A stretch of DNA of 58,412 nucleotides, taken from NCBI GenBank assembly GCA_900169235.1, contig FWCC01000587.1, forward strand, positions 1 through 58,412, given 5' to 3'. Below the pieces are notes generated by a model that worked only from the letters and a program-made list of their open reading frames with translations, had not been told where the DNA came from and ran no database searches. Of the stretch, positions 1-10,314 are shown in pieces. A program made the position numbers and the translations under genes. How positions within the stretch are numbered: the stretch's first letter is position 1; each line of letters starts with the position of its first letter. Source of the stretch: Zarea fungicola. Its lineage: Eukaryota > Ascomycota > Sordariomycetes > Hypocreales > Cordycipitaceae.

Positions 1-257
1 CCAGACCATTCCGATCACTGCTCTCCCCTTATCCTTCTCTTCTAACGACTCAAACTGAAAAAGAAAATCGTGCTGGCTTTTTGTTTTTGCTTTCCCCCTT
101 CCTCACCAAACATATATACACGTCATACGCACATCCCGGCACTGAAAAACAAAAAAGAAAGAAAGAAAGGGAATTCTACATTTGTAGATTTTACCATTCC
201 CTCAAGACTGCTCATCCTCGCTGCTCCGTCTCAGAAAACCGCATGCCGCTTCTTCGC

Positions 258-2732
258 CTAGACGACAGCCTGGATGTAGCTCGCCGGCACGCTGCCCGTG
301 ACGCCCGCCTTTTCGACCTCGGCCCACCCGTCGCCGGGATCGTCCTTGACGAGCACGAAGCGCTCGCCTTCCGTCATGGAGTGCTCTGTCTCCGACTGCG
401 CCGTGTACTCGTACAGCGCCTCGACGTACTTGAGCTTCTTGGCGCCACGTTTTGGGGCCACGGCGGGGCCCTTTTTCTTGCCCATTGACGGCGCGACAGA
501 GGACGTCGTCGAGGTGGAATACGTGGACGAGGGGCGCGCTTGTGGTGCGGACACGGCGGTGACGGCGCTAAATTCCACGTAGCTGGACGGGACGAGGCCT
601 TCCTTGTAGCCGGCCCTGACCTTGACCCAGCCTGAGCCATCTGAGGCCAACGAATGTTAGTTATATGTAAAAAGAAAAGAAAAATGTCATGACCGGTAAA
701 GTGAGGGATGGTCGGCCCGGGACTGAAAAACTTACCATCGGGTTCTAGTAGCGCAACATCTCGTCCCTCTTGTACTGAGAGCTCTCCGTCACCGCTAGCG
801 TCGAATGTGTACAGCATCTTGCCCTTCTTTTCTGACTCTCCGCCGTTGCCATTCGTATGGCCTGGAGAATCAGTAATGTAGGCTGCAGGTGGCGGCGCCA
901 CAACGCGGTTCCTTCGTCCACCAGTGGCCGCAGGAGTCGGACTTGGTTTCCTCGGCTGCTCTTCCTCCGCGGGTGGCTCCAACGCCGACGTCGAGATGGA
1001 TCGGCGCGCCGACTGCGAGCTCAGAGAGTTCATCGTGTTGGATCTGCTGAGCTGCGGCGATTCGCTGGCATGCGTCGATGGCGCGGTGCTAGGCGTGAGG
1101 AGCTTATTGGCTACTTCTTGACGTTCCCCTTTCAGCTTCTTTCTCTCGTCCTTTGTCTGCTCGCCTGGGCAGTCGGCCGGTACCTTCATCTCACACTTGC
1201 TGTGGCAGGTGTAGCCGCAGTCCCTGCAGTCGAATCCCTTGGCGCTTAGCCCCCATATGCGCTCACCACACAGATCACAGTTTGTTGGGATTTTGAACGT
1301 TTGGCTCTTGAAATTGTGGTTCTTTGCACCCTGCGTTACGTCACCAACCACGGCGGTAATGGTGGACATTTCGACTTCAGCCGTCATGCGTCGGCGGTTG
1401 ACATTGTGCAGGTCTTGCTGGAGTGCAAACAGGTGTGTCACCACCTCCACCTCGTCCTTTTTCTTTTCTGTGCCGTTCCGTACTTTTTGCTTGAGAGCCC
1501 TGACGGCTTCCACGTCGCGACGTTTCCGATCGACTTCGCGACGCAGCTCCCCGACTTGTGACTTTGACTTGCTTAGTACGTTGCGCAGGAAGACCTTGGC
1601 TGGCTCGTCTACAATCATAAGATGGTCGTCGTGCCAGACGGGACTGGCTTCAAATATGTTGTTGGCTGGCTCCTGGAATCCACCGAGGTTGTGGCGCATG
1701 TACATCATGGAATCGAGATGGGGCTGGTTTCGGGCAATCTGTTGAGTGAGAGTCTGCATCATTTGAGCACTCTGCTTCATAAGGCCCTCCTCCAGTATGC
1801 TGGCAGAAGTCCATATGGCGTTGAGTTTGAGGACACGGGCTTCGTTCAAGTCCTGGATACTGTCCATGACCTCGGGGACATATTCATGATAGTAAAGTTC
1901 CTTTTGCTTGTTGGTGACGTTGATGGTGATGAGGTAGGTGTTCTTGGCGTTGTTCATTTCAATGACTTGCTGCTGGTAGGCATTTTGCGATTTGGCCTTG
2001 TCGTAGCTCGCCTCCGACTTTTTGCGCTTGGCTTCGAGCTCCTGGCAGGTTGTGTCATACTTGCCCTTGATTTTGCGGAGATGGTCATACGTGGCATCGC
2101 GCTCGGTGGTGAGTCCATCGGCATAGTCGGAATGGCGCTTGCGCAGCTCTTCGAATCGGCCTCCAAAGTATTTGAGCGGATCGGCGACTTGCTGGATAAG
2201 TTTGGTGGCGTAGGCCTCGTGCTCGGCGGCTCGGGATTCGAGAGTGGTTAGTTGTGTCGCCCAGGTAGTGATGGATGCGCTGGCCAGAGAAGAGATTAGC
2301 CCATGTATCAAAGAAACCGTAGCGTTGTCGAGAGATTCGGGAATCGTTGACTTACCTCTCTAGAGAGCCCGGTGTCATGCTTGGCGTATCACCAACGCTG
2401 AGCTGAGACAATTTCTTGTTCTTCTTCTCAAAGTACTTCTTGGCGAGGCCGGCCAGCTTGGCGCTGTAGTCCTTTTCGATCACAGCCCGTTCGCGATAAA
2501 ACTGTTGAATGTCTTCCAGCCAGGTGATTCCGTGTCCGACCCAGGCGTTTGCGCTTTTGAATCCGTCCTGGTGGGGGTCAGTCTATATCTTGCGTGGCTT
2601 GTCGGAGCCGGTAGCCGTCCACGGATCGGTGGTATCGTGCTGCCAATGGGATTGCGGGCTCGCTTCATTGACAGGGAGCTGACTTACCTTGAGCTCGGCG
2701 CCAAAGGTTGGCATAGCCTCGACGTCCGCCAT
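258..2732 (-). CDS. bzz1: Bzz1-type F-BAR/C1/double-SH3 actin regulator
   Basis: Exons on the minus strand are 2688..2732, 2356..2567, 736..2279 and 258..640, giving 727 aa; donors GTAAGTC, GTAAGTC and GTAAGTT. The order of domains is F-BAR (about residues 10-280, helical, EKDYSAKLAGLAKKYFEKK type), a C1 zinc finger (about 407-455; HNFKSQTF then paired Cys and His, CDLCGERIW, CRDCGYTCHSKC), a Pro/Ser-rich linker and two SH3 domains (about 573-630 and 669-727, the last ending at the stop). This is exactly the architecture of yeast Bzz1, which binds curved membrane and Las17/WASP at endocytic actin patches; the C1 is typical of filamentous fungi. Start: the ATG opening MADVEAMPTFGAELK joins to the F-BAR in frame. 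The ORF also reads a short way through intron 1 without a stop, but that reading lacks homology. Function is inferred from family; recognition is strong. Confidence 0.95.
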
Positions 2733-3649
2733 GGTGCAAGTTGACGTTGGGGGGCGTAGCTCGCGATGTGCGACTGGGTCAGGTTGAGCGGGACATGCAG
2801 ATGTGGTGAGAGGAGACGGCGACGCGGAATGCGGCTTATGATGATACAGATGACGGTAGGTGCTCACGCGCTCGACTCGGACAATCAGGCAATGACAAAA
2901 GCGCTGGCTTGCCGCGAGATGTGGTTCGTGGGGATTGCGTAGGTCAAGTCTGGCGCTGGAGGGGGTGGACTGAGGTGGTGTTAGTGGCGGGTGCAACAGC
3001 GGGATTCATGAGGCGCAGTCGAGCATGACAATGGAATCTACGCCCGGCTTCCTCACTGGGCGCAGAATTCTACAAGCGGATAGGGGCGTTTCGGCGCTCT
3101 GTAACTACTGGGTAAGCCAGGCCCCACTGCCAATAACGTCTGTCACTGGACGCACAGTGACGCCACCGGTCCGGTCCTTGCCAAAAATTTGGCTTCTTCA
3201 GCACAAGAGGAATTTACAGGGGCTAGATGCGCTAAAAACCTCGTCTTCGTACAGCGGCTTTTCCCCCGCACTGTGGAGAGGAATACCCCGCCACAGCAAA
3301 ACGGCCTGCTATAACGCGGAATGTGTTATCAGGTGCGTCCGGGTTTTACAGCGGTATTAACTTTAGTAGGCCGAGCGTGTATTGCGGTAGCCAGAAACTG
3401 AAACAACAATTCAATGGCCAACAGCTTCGTGTGGACTGTTGTTATCAATAAGAGTCTTAACCACGGCTGAAAAAAAAAACATTGTCACTCGTCACTTGAG
3501 ATATGCAGTAAAAGCCACGCTGGAGGGTGGTTTGAGCACACTTTTATAAAAGGCAATCATACTAATGGAGTCCGTTACATACATTTCAATCTCATATCCT
3601 CGCCAAAATTTTCTTCGACAGTCCCTGTCGTGTCTAGAAACACAACACA
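2733..3649. other. Intergenic spacer, bzz1 promoter side
   Basis: About 0.9 kb without a convincing gene. The part next to 2733 should hold the bzz1 promoter and 5' leader. A plus-strand open frame at 3025..3360 has no recognisable domain and no codon or splice signals that I trust. Around 3470-3650 the sequence is A/T rich and probably the 3' end of the minus-strand gene that follows. Confidence 0.6.
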
Positions 3650-4624
3650 TCAAGCTCCCATGGCTTCCTTAGCATACTGCTCGTCAGTGATGACCGTGTA
3701 GGTGACACCAACGAACTGGCGGGAGGGGCCCTTTGAAGTGCCCGAATTGCTCTCTGCAACGTTACCCTTGCTATCCCATTTGCGAACAGCACTAATGTTG
3801 CCAAGCAGTTGGCCAACATCGAAACCCGCCGGAGAGTCGTCCTTGCTGCGAATAGATGTCCCAATATTTTGCTCACCGTCTCCTCTATACTCGATTTCAG
3901 AAATGTCCATGGTGTTGGACGAGTTGACGAGAAGGCTTGCCGGAGTGAGGTACTCCGCGCCAATCCTCTGCTGGCCACAGCCTTCGTATTTAACGTCTTT
4001 GATGGTACCCTGTAGCTTCATGCTGCGGTTGTCTCGCTTCACAAGTCTTGCGTCACTGAAGCTTTTGAAAGGCCCGGAAAAGTTGACAATTGCAGTGGCG
4101 TCACTGCTGTCAAGGCAACGTCCCGGCTTGGAATCTGCCATTACGAACTCTGTCTGCTCACTCAATTTGTTGGCGTCTGTTCGCTTTTTGCCGATGTTTT
4201 GATGTTGGAAATTCATACTTTGAATGTCTGTCCGTATTTCGTAAAGAGCAATAGACTGTATCGACTCTATACTGAGGCACAGGCTGAGCTTTTGTCGCTC
4301 CACAGCAGAAAGCGTGTCGAGCAGGTCTTGTTCTTTGAACAAGAGATACCAAACCCGGAAGACTTTGTGCTTCTGAAGCAAGGAAGAAAGATTTGCTTTG
4401 CTAAGGAGAGCAAGGAGAGATTGTGTAAGAGATTCAATCTCTAGTGTTTGAAGGAGAGGGTTGTGGGCAATTGATGTTGACAGAAGGCTGATGTCCCGGA
4501 GCTGGATTTGGTAGCTTTGAAGCGTCGAAGGCCAGCTTTTTATCTTTTTCAGAAGACTAAGAAGTGAGCCACACAGTGATGCCAGCTGTGTCGCTGCCGA
4601 TACAACGCCCAACACCTCTGCCAT
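3650..4624 (-). CDS. HeLo/SesA-like N-domain protein with glycine-rich C-terminal pseudo-repeats
   Basis: Single exon, 324 aa. Residues 1-140 start MAEVLGVVSAATQLASLCGS and are helical, with a segment VWYLLFKEQDLLDTLSAVER (91-110) followed by a Leu/Ser-rich helix. This resembles the fungal N-terminal domains (SesA/HeLo-like) found on NLR-like and cell-death proteins. After a linker come three glycine-rich units: residues 206-225 (nt 3950..4009; VKYEGCGQQRIGAEY), 237-256 (3857..3916; EYRGDGEQNIGT) and 287-309 (3698..3766; ending QFVGVTY). The first two start 31 residues apart and fit the pattern I-x-x-[VI]-x-[YL]-x-G-x-G-x-Q-x-I-G. Such spaced repeats recall the prion-forming region of HET-s-type proteins, but they also resemble a common repeat tail of other SesA-like proteins. 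The frame is open upstream to 4891, but I chose the ATG that gives the usual MAExxG domain start. No NLR partner is seen nearby. Function is unproven; the family placement is by pattern only. Confidence 0.7.
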   Translation of the reverse strand: MAEVLGVVSAATQLASLCGSLLSLLKKIKSWPSTLQSYQIQLRDISLLSTSIAHNPLLQTLEIESLTQSLLALLSKANLSSLLQKHKVFRVWYLLFKEQDLLDTLSAVERQKLSLCLSIESIQSIALYEIRTDIQSMNFQHQNIGKKRTDANKLSEQTEFVMADSKPGRCLDSSDATAIVNFSGPFKSFSDARLVKRDNRSMKLQGTIKDVKYEGCGQQRIGAEYLTPASLLVNSSNTMDISEIEYRGDGEQNIGTSIRSKDDSPAGFDVGQLLGNISAVRKWDSKGNVAESNSGTSKGPSRQFVGVTYTVITDEQYAKEAMGA

Positions 4625-7600
4625 GATGATGAGATGTTGGCGCCCAAAACAGCAAGGCAACTCGGCGTCAGCTTTTTGGCACAACTGGTTCGCATTAAAA
4701 GAAGCGGTGAATCCACTCGTGTTCAGGAAACGGTCATTCAGATACAGGCCAACTCTTGAGAGAGTGCCATGAGTAGAGCTAGTATATGTGGTGTGCAAGG
4801 CGTTGTCCAATCGTCTTTGAGCTCCGGCGTTGCCACTCGCGAAGCCGCTGTCCTTGGGCAGAAACAAATGTCGTGCAGCTGACAAAATCAAGATTTCTAA
4901 CGGCCTTCGGGCCTACCTTGGGTCATGGAATGTGAAAACTTCAATCTCTGCTGCAGCTTGGCGAATGTAGTGTGTGTGGTGATGGCCTCGTCTCCTGCGG
5001 GCAAGCGCTAGTATTGAAGAAAGACGGTCTCACCGCACTTTCTCCACATTCAAGGCTGCGGGAACTCAGTAGTCGTCTTACAGCGTGAGATTTGGCCTTA
5101 TCCAGTAATATCTGTTCTCCAAATTGCCATTGGTGGCATCCTCACTGTGTGGTGGTGTGAAGGAGGCGCAAGTAATGGCAGCCCAGCCGCTTCTGAGTGA
5201 GGCGCGCAGTTTCGTGTGATGCCTTGCCAAAATCGGCGGTAAGGGTCACAAAATGAATTCAGTAGCTCTGATGTATATAATTAAATATCATCATTCAATA
5301 GATCCGGTCGGTGGTGCAACTCGATCTGTCTTGTTCGTTGCACAAGATTCGTGAGACGTGATGAGGCGGGTTTGGTATTGGCGCTCTATCTTGCGCTATG
5401 GTATCTTTGGATAGAATAGTTTTGGTTCTACCCAACACACACCATCTTGTTTCTATTTCCTGGTTTGGAGGGAGGGCTTGCTCTCTTGCGTTCAAGAGTG
5501 GGTGTGTGCGGTTTGGGGGCAGCTGACAGTTACATATCTGATGCCATGATCAACGTGGCCGACGGCACGGCCCAACCCGCGTGGGACTCACGCACAACGG
5601 ACCTAAACTTTCCCCGACTGGCAGGTATCACTTGCATCATCGCTCCAAGGGTGGACCTTTGGCCGCTCACTCCGCCAGGTTGCGATGGTGTCGACTGGGG
5701 CTACACGTTGATGTGCATGGTGGTGTGTATGCAGGTTGCCTATCGTCCACGCTAGCTGTAGGATTCTGCAGAAAAGCTCATATAGCTTTTCACCTGTCTT
5801 TGTATGGCGCATACAATTTGGGACTAACTGTGGCTTCCGTTTGGTGGGGGCCGATTCGCATTTGCCCAAACGGCCCAACTGCCCAAGGCATCCAGATACA
5901 TGAGTTGCGTATGACCGCTTACGTCCTTCTACACTCTCACTACAGTGAAAGCTTTCTCCCAAAGCGGAATACGGGCCAAGATAATTGGTCGCGCACTGTA
6001 TTTCTTTCCGTTGCATTAGGAAACCGAAAAGGCGTTGAGTTGCTAGAAATGGCAGGTTCAGAGTCTCACAGCACTTTTCTTAATCCACTCTCCAGACAAT
6101 TGAGCAGCTTCAACTTATTTGCACATAAGTACGATGGAATACCAGAAGGCCAACGAATAGAGACACAGTGGCGCCGTCAGCCTCACGGCCAAGTCTACCC
6201 GCCGTTGACGGGTTTTGAAATCATAGCTGAATGGATTCCGTACTGATGTGAGCAGCGCATAGGCACTATTCTCCCAAGTGTTGACGGATTTTGTGCCCTT
6301 GAAAGGTTACAAAACGGGCCTGCAGAGGTCGCAGACGACACAACAGGAGGTAGAGGCTGCAAACAGCCAAATAATTCACAATTTCCGAATTAGGGATATT
6401 TTTAGTAGCAAAGTAGTTTAGGCAAATGAGCTCTGTCACTTATGTGGTACAGGCCCGCAAATCCTGGTCGCTGTCAGATGGGAGGCAGATTGAGAACACC
6501 AGAGCACCCTGGGTGGTTAGTTATGTGTACTACCGGCTGCCGAACTCGGGAGCGAACCCTGGTAAGGATCTACAGCAAAACTGGGCTTTCATGACTTTAA
6601 TTCCTGCCGAAATTAACAGGATTGCTATGTGGGCAACTCTTCGAGGTGGCTGCTGGGACTATTATCAGCCTCGGACATGCTTCCAATGTGTTTGGGGGAA
6701 AACCCCAAGCCCAATAACCAAATCTGGCCATCTTCCACTGTAAAAATAGAACCCTAAAACGCATTCTCGGTTGCGCCCGCGACAAATCGATCCTAGACGG
6801 AGCATTTTGCTTGCTGGCGTGTTTCTCATAAAGACAAGTGGCTTGGGAACCCTGCCAGCGTGCCCCTGTCATAGTCAATGCGTTAAGCCTGTTTAGCTTG
6901 AGGAACGAGGGATAACATCATTTTCATAATTTGCTTATCCTGAATTTGTGTCGCCGGTTTTTTTTTTCTTTTTCCTGTTCTTTTCTGGTAATGCCACCGT
7001 TTAAACCTAGCCAGCAACCCCCTGACTTGAGACAAAGTAATTTTAATTCATGCTCCACGTTGCGAATTGAACCCATGCCGCCGCTCTGGTGGCGGCTTCT
7101 ACAGAAATCTGGAACGAAGCGAGTCGAAGGAGCAGGGTACAGATGAGTTCATATAACACTTCACCCCGGACGGGAGAGTCGTGACGACCTTTTTGTGCAT
7201 TTCTCTTCAACGCACAAGTCTCACCGAACGGTTTCGTGATTGTACCAATGGCATGCGAGTCGGGGAAAGAGGAGCAGGCTGTGGCATTGAAGAATGAAAG
7301 TGACAAAGACAGCAATGGCACTCTGGCACCCTTTAAACAAGAGCAGGTCCCCACGCTCTTAAAGGGGTGCCCAGACTGCGGCAAACACAAAAAAGGCACG
7401 GAACGAGCGGCTGCGGATCGTGGTACTGCCACGACTGGAGATGACATCTCGACACACATATCACGCGTCCATTGCGGAACGGGCTCGGATCAAAAGGTCT
7501 TTTCTGCTGTCGCCCGAATTGGCAACGTTGAGTCTCAGCAGCTCACCGGAATTCATAATGTCGAGTCTCAACGAAACAACTTCTCCTTATTCCAATCATT

Positions 7601-8250
7601 CTGTTTTTGTCCCATAACTATAAATGGTCAGTTCATTTCGTCACACCAGGTCTTTTCAGCAAAACTTCGCCTTGATAACTTTTTATGCTTACACTGCAAG
7701 CCAACCTAGGCTACGGCCCCGTTTCCCCGGCTGACTCCGCCTAAGTCTTACATCTCCGTCACGAAACCGTCGACCGACTATGATGCACAATAAAGAAAGA
7801 ACTGGTTACATGTTCTCGGCTAGTTATGCGTTTTTCTTGGGGTCCACTTAATAAAAGCTTTGTTAAATATAGAGCATCCACAGTTTCGGGAAGCAAAAGT
7901 TGCTCTGGCGCCAAACTAGACTTGGGTTACTAGCAGAAAGATTTGTTTATCGATTATCCTTGAAGATTATTATTTAGACGGCATGTTAGACTCTGGCTAG
8001 GCAGTAGGATAGAAACATTTTGTACGGTAGCTACTTTCAAAAGTTCATGGAATGTATTCTTCTAATTACTGCATCAGACTAGCCAGTGTAGGTGGAAAGG
8101 CTACATCACCACCATCCCTCCATGGCACATCGCCAAACAGAATTTATAGGCCAGCAATGCCTTAAAAACACACCGCAATTCAAACGAATTAGATTTAATT
8201 TTTCCTTCCAATTTCAGGTTAATTCCAAATCGCTCTCGATGGCCACAGTT
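4625..8250. other. Gene-poor accessory stretch
   Basis: About 3.6 kb with no gene I can support. Open frames exist, such as 5581..6246 (+, 221 codons) and 5603..6016 (-), but they overlap on opposite strands, show no domain and have poor starts. 4625..5200 should contain the promoter of the minus-strand gene ending at 3650. 7236..7709 is described separately because it carries one weak glycine-repeat match. 7790-8090 is A/T rich. No transposase, reverse transcriptase or terminal repeat was recognised, although degenerate element remnants cannot be excluded. Confidence 0.5.
7236..7709 (+). other. Open frame with a possible degenerate glycine repeat
   Basis: A 157-codon frame opening MIVPMACESGKEEQAV. 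The first half is charged and low in hydrophobic residues. Near codons 74-90 it reads ISRVHCGTGSDQKV, which roughly matches the I-x-x-V-x-x-G-x-G-x-x-Q-x-[IV] pattern of the family at 3650..4624 and 8251..9176. Just after this, NVESQ occurs twice (a short tandem DNA duplication near 7527 and 7557). No N-terminal domain is visible upstream. It may be a further decayed family member or chance; I would not annotate it as a gene on this evidence. Confidence 0.25.
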
Positions 8251-9176
8251 TCAATCCCACTTGATAGATACACCAATGCAGTGCTTGGTCTCGGTTGCGT
8301 CTTCACTCTTTCCTTCAATGGTGATATTCTCGAGGTACCCTGCCAGATTTCCGAGGCAAATCGGCCGGTCAAAAGTGGTCGAGTCAGGATCCCCGCTAAG
8401 GTTGCCGAAGAAGCCGATCGTTTGATCTCCCGCTCCACTCAAGCTTACATTGGCAATTCTCATATTGTTCTCGAAATTACACAAGCGGCTCGCTTTGCCC
8501 TCATAGTAAAACCCAACATGTGCCGGCCCGGTTGCGCTAACGCTGTTCAAGTTGACAGAGGTGACTTGATGGCCAGAAGCCGCGGGCTGGGGCACTCGGG
8601 GCTGGTCTTCCAGAGAAGCGTCATTGCCACCTTGGCTGGATCCAACTTCTACCGCAGCTGAAGGGTGCTTCAGTAGCTTGGCATTTCCGCCTGAGATGTT
8701 CGGTGTTTGAGGTTTCTGTAGCCGATTATTCTGGTCATTGCTCATAGAACTTGTCATAATGGCTGGTCCAGCTGCGATTTGCGGTTTGTCATCCACAGTT
8801 TCGCAACCCGATGGACATTCGTCATCTGAGGATTTATTTCCTTGTTTCATAACGACCTTTGGGGAACGGCGCCTTTTACCATTGTTCTGCTTCTCGTTGG
8901 CCATGACTTGGATACGCCAGTTTGGTCTCATAGACAACAGTAGATTTTCTCAGCGCTACTATCAGGCGGAGTCTAAATTCCTGTCGCTCCAGGCAGAGAA
9001 ACTGTCGAGCTGCTCCTGTCCCCTGAAGAATAGACGCAGCACCGAAATAATTATATGATGGTTCAGTAAAGAATCTTTATTTTCTGTTTTGTTCAGCAGA
9101 CAAAATCTTGATGGTTCTGAAGCAGAAGATTATACGGATTGGAAGGTGAAAGAAGACTTACGTCTTGGAGCTGCAT
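8251..9176 (-). pseudogene. Decayed paralogue of the HeLo-like/repeat protein
   Basis: On the minus strand from 9176, MQLQDVSLLSPSNPYNLLLQ aligns with QLRDISLLSTSIAHNPLLQ of the intact gene at 3650..4624. Stops follow in that frame. After a frameshift near 9050, LRLFFRGQEQLDSFSAWSDR aligns with its VWYLLFKEQDLLDTLSAVER, and then a cluster of stops appears near 8950-8970. Below this the frame is open again: 217 aa from ATG 8904 (or 226 aa from ATG 8931), rich in Ser, Asn and Gln, ending in three glycine units: 116-135 (8500..8559; SVSATGPAHVGFYYE), 146-165 (8410..8469; VSLSGAGDQTIGF) and 191-214 (8263..8334; ending HCIGVSI). The first two start 30 residues apart, as in the intact gene. The N-domain is therefore broken while the repeat part stays readable. 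A short protein from 8904 could still be made; alternatively all of it is dead. Confidence 0.6.
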
Positions 9177-9785
9177 CGCCTTTTAAATTTAATAAGGCTA
9201 TTCCGCAAGTAAGAATTGATGCACAGTAGCTTTTCCACGTCGTCCAATAATGTCACTGCCACTGCAAGGCAGACCGTCCTTGGCTATAGAGTGGCGCAGC
9301 AGTGCTGTTTATGACCCGTCGTTGCAGGTAGGGCGGCTTGCCTCTTTTACTCCTCATCGTATTTCACGATAAATAGCTCAAAATCAATGTTTTTGATTTA
9401 AAGAAACAGTAGTCATCCATGCGGGATTGTGTTCGGTAGCCAGCAATCAACGGGAGCACTCGATCGCACTTACATCTTGAAAAAGATCTGTAGAGAACCA
9501 GTAGGTGGATGTCTTGATGTCGACTCAAAGTCCCGCAAGCTGATCGACGAGGTTTACTTGGCAATGCGCCTGAAAAGAGTCTACCCATGCAAAGTAATCC
9601 ACAGCTGGAAGTTTTAAGTGTGCGTCAAGGTCCAAGTACTTTGATGATTTGGGCTCGGGGCTGCTCCGCCTGGATATTACGCAGTGCAACGGGCGGCTGA
9701 TTGGTTCCACGTTGTCGTGCATATGCAAGGCAGCCACACAGGTAGCTAGCTAGCTATATGGCTAACCACTGGCTTCATGACTGCA
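9177..9785. other. Spacer with no recognised gene
   Basis: Traces of the decayed N-domain may extend a little above 9176. Short open frames at 9429..9617 (+) and 9525..9737 (-) are antisense to each other and show no domain. Nothing else is supported. Confidence 0.5.
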
Positions 9786-10148
9786 TCAAATTAGCATGAA
9801 CTGTACATATGCGGCATGATTAACACCAAGGATACCGATTCCCATGTCAATAGTGTACCCCCAACTGGGCTGCATCGATCCTGCCTTGCGCCGTACTACT
9901 GAAAGGCGTTCGCGCTCCAGATTCAGAATACACAGCTGTAGCTGAGATTCGCTCTTCATTTTTGAGGTACTCGATTTTTCCTTCAGCTGTACAGTCCAAC
10001 TTTGCAGCATTTGGACAGCACCAGAAATACTTTTAGTGAATTGAAGGGACACAATTTTTGCGATTATATTCGAGCATAAATCAGAAGAATGATCAGAAAT
10101 TAAGTCTTGTGAGTTTACTTCGAGGAATTCAACATACAAACTGTCCAT
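9786..10148 (-). CDS. Small unrecognised ORF, divergent from the repeat fragment
   Basis: A single open frame of 120 codons starting MDSLYVEFLEVNSQDLISDH. It reads as amphipathic helix for most of its length (Leu and charged residues, e.g. SQLQLCILNLERERLSVVRR), then a short glycine-containing tail. I do not recognise the family. It stands head to head with the repeat fragment beginning at 10315, with 166 bp between the two starts, so the two could share a promoter. Given the decay around it, it may be an exon or a fragment of a lost gene, such as part of a helical N-domain. No introns or termination signals were seen that would settle this. Confidence 0.3.
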   Translation of the reverse strand: MDSLYVEFLEVNSQDLISDHSSDLCSNIIAKIVSLQFTKSISGAVQMLQSWTVQLKEKSSTSKMKSESQLQLCILNLERERLSVVRRKAGSMQPSWGYTIDMGIGILGVNHAAYVQFMLI

Positions 10149-10314
10149 CTTTCTCCTTGGTTGTTCGCCAACAGAGCTGGGAGGTTATAGGTGAAAAGAA
10201 CGAGTCGATAGCAGGAAGGGCGTGAACCATAAACTAAACCTTTTCAGCGGCCTTTTTCACACGAAAAAAAGCCATTCTCTGATCTTGCCTCCAGGAATCA
10301 ATTCAACGAGGGCA

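Noticed and set aside
1622..2251. 209-codon plus-strand frame inside bzz1
   Set aside because: It is antisense to the F-BAR coding exon, whose homology is clear; codon bias of the real gene creates the mirrored open frame.
4625..4891. In-frame upstream extension of the HeLo-like gene (about 89 codons)
   Set aside because: Its sequence has no domain character, while the chosen ATG gives the family-like MAEVLG start of the helical domain. The extension is probably 5' leader that happens to lack stops.
5581..6246. 221-codon plus-strand frame
   Set aside because: No domain, no splice or promoter support, mixed composition and an overlapping minus frame. Probably chance, though a lineage-specific gene cannot be fully excluded.
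6520..6580. tRNA-like GAGCGAACCC stretch
   Set aside because: The T-arm-like bases do not pair, and no A box or acceptor stem is present at the correct spacing on either strand. The same holds for the GGGTTCAATTCG on the minus strand near 7070.
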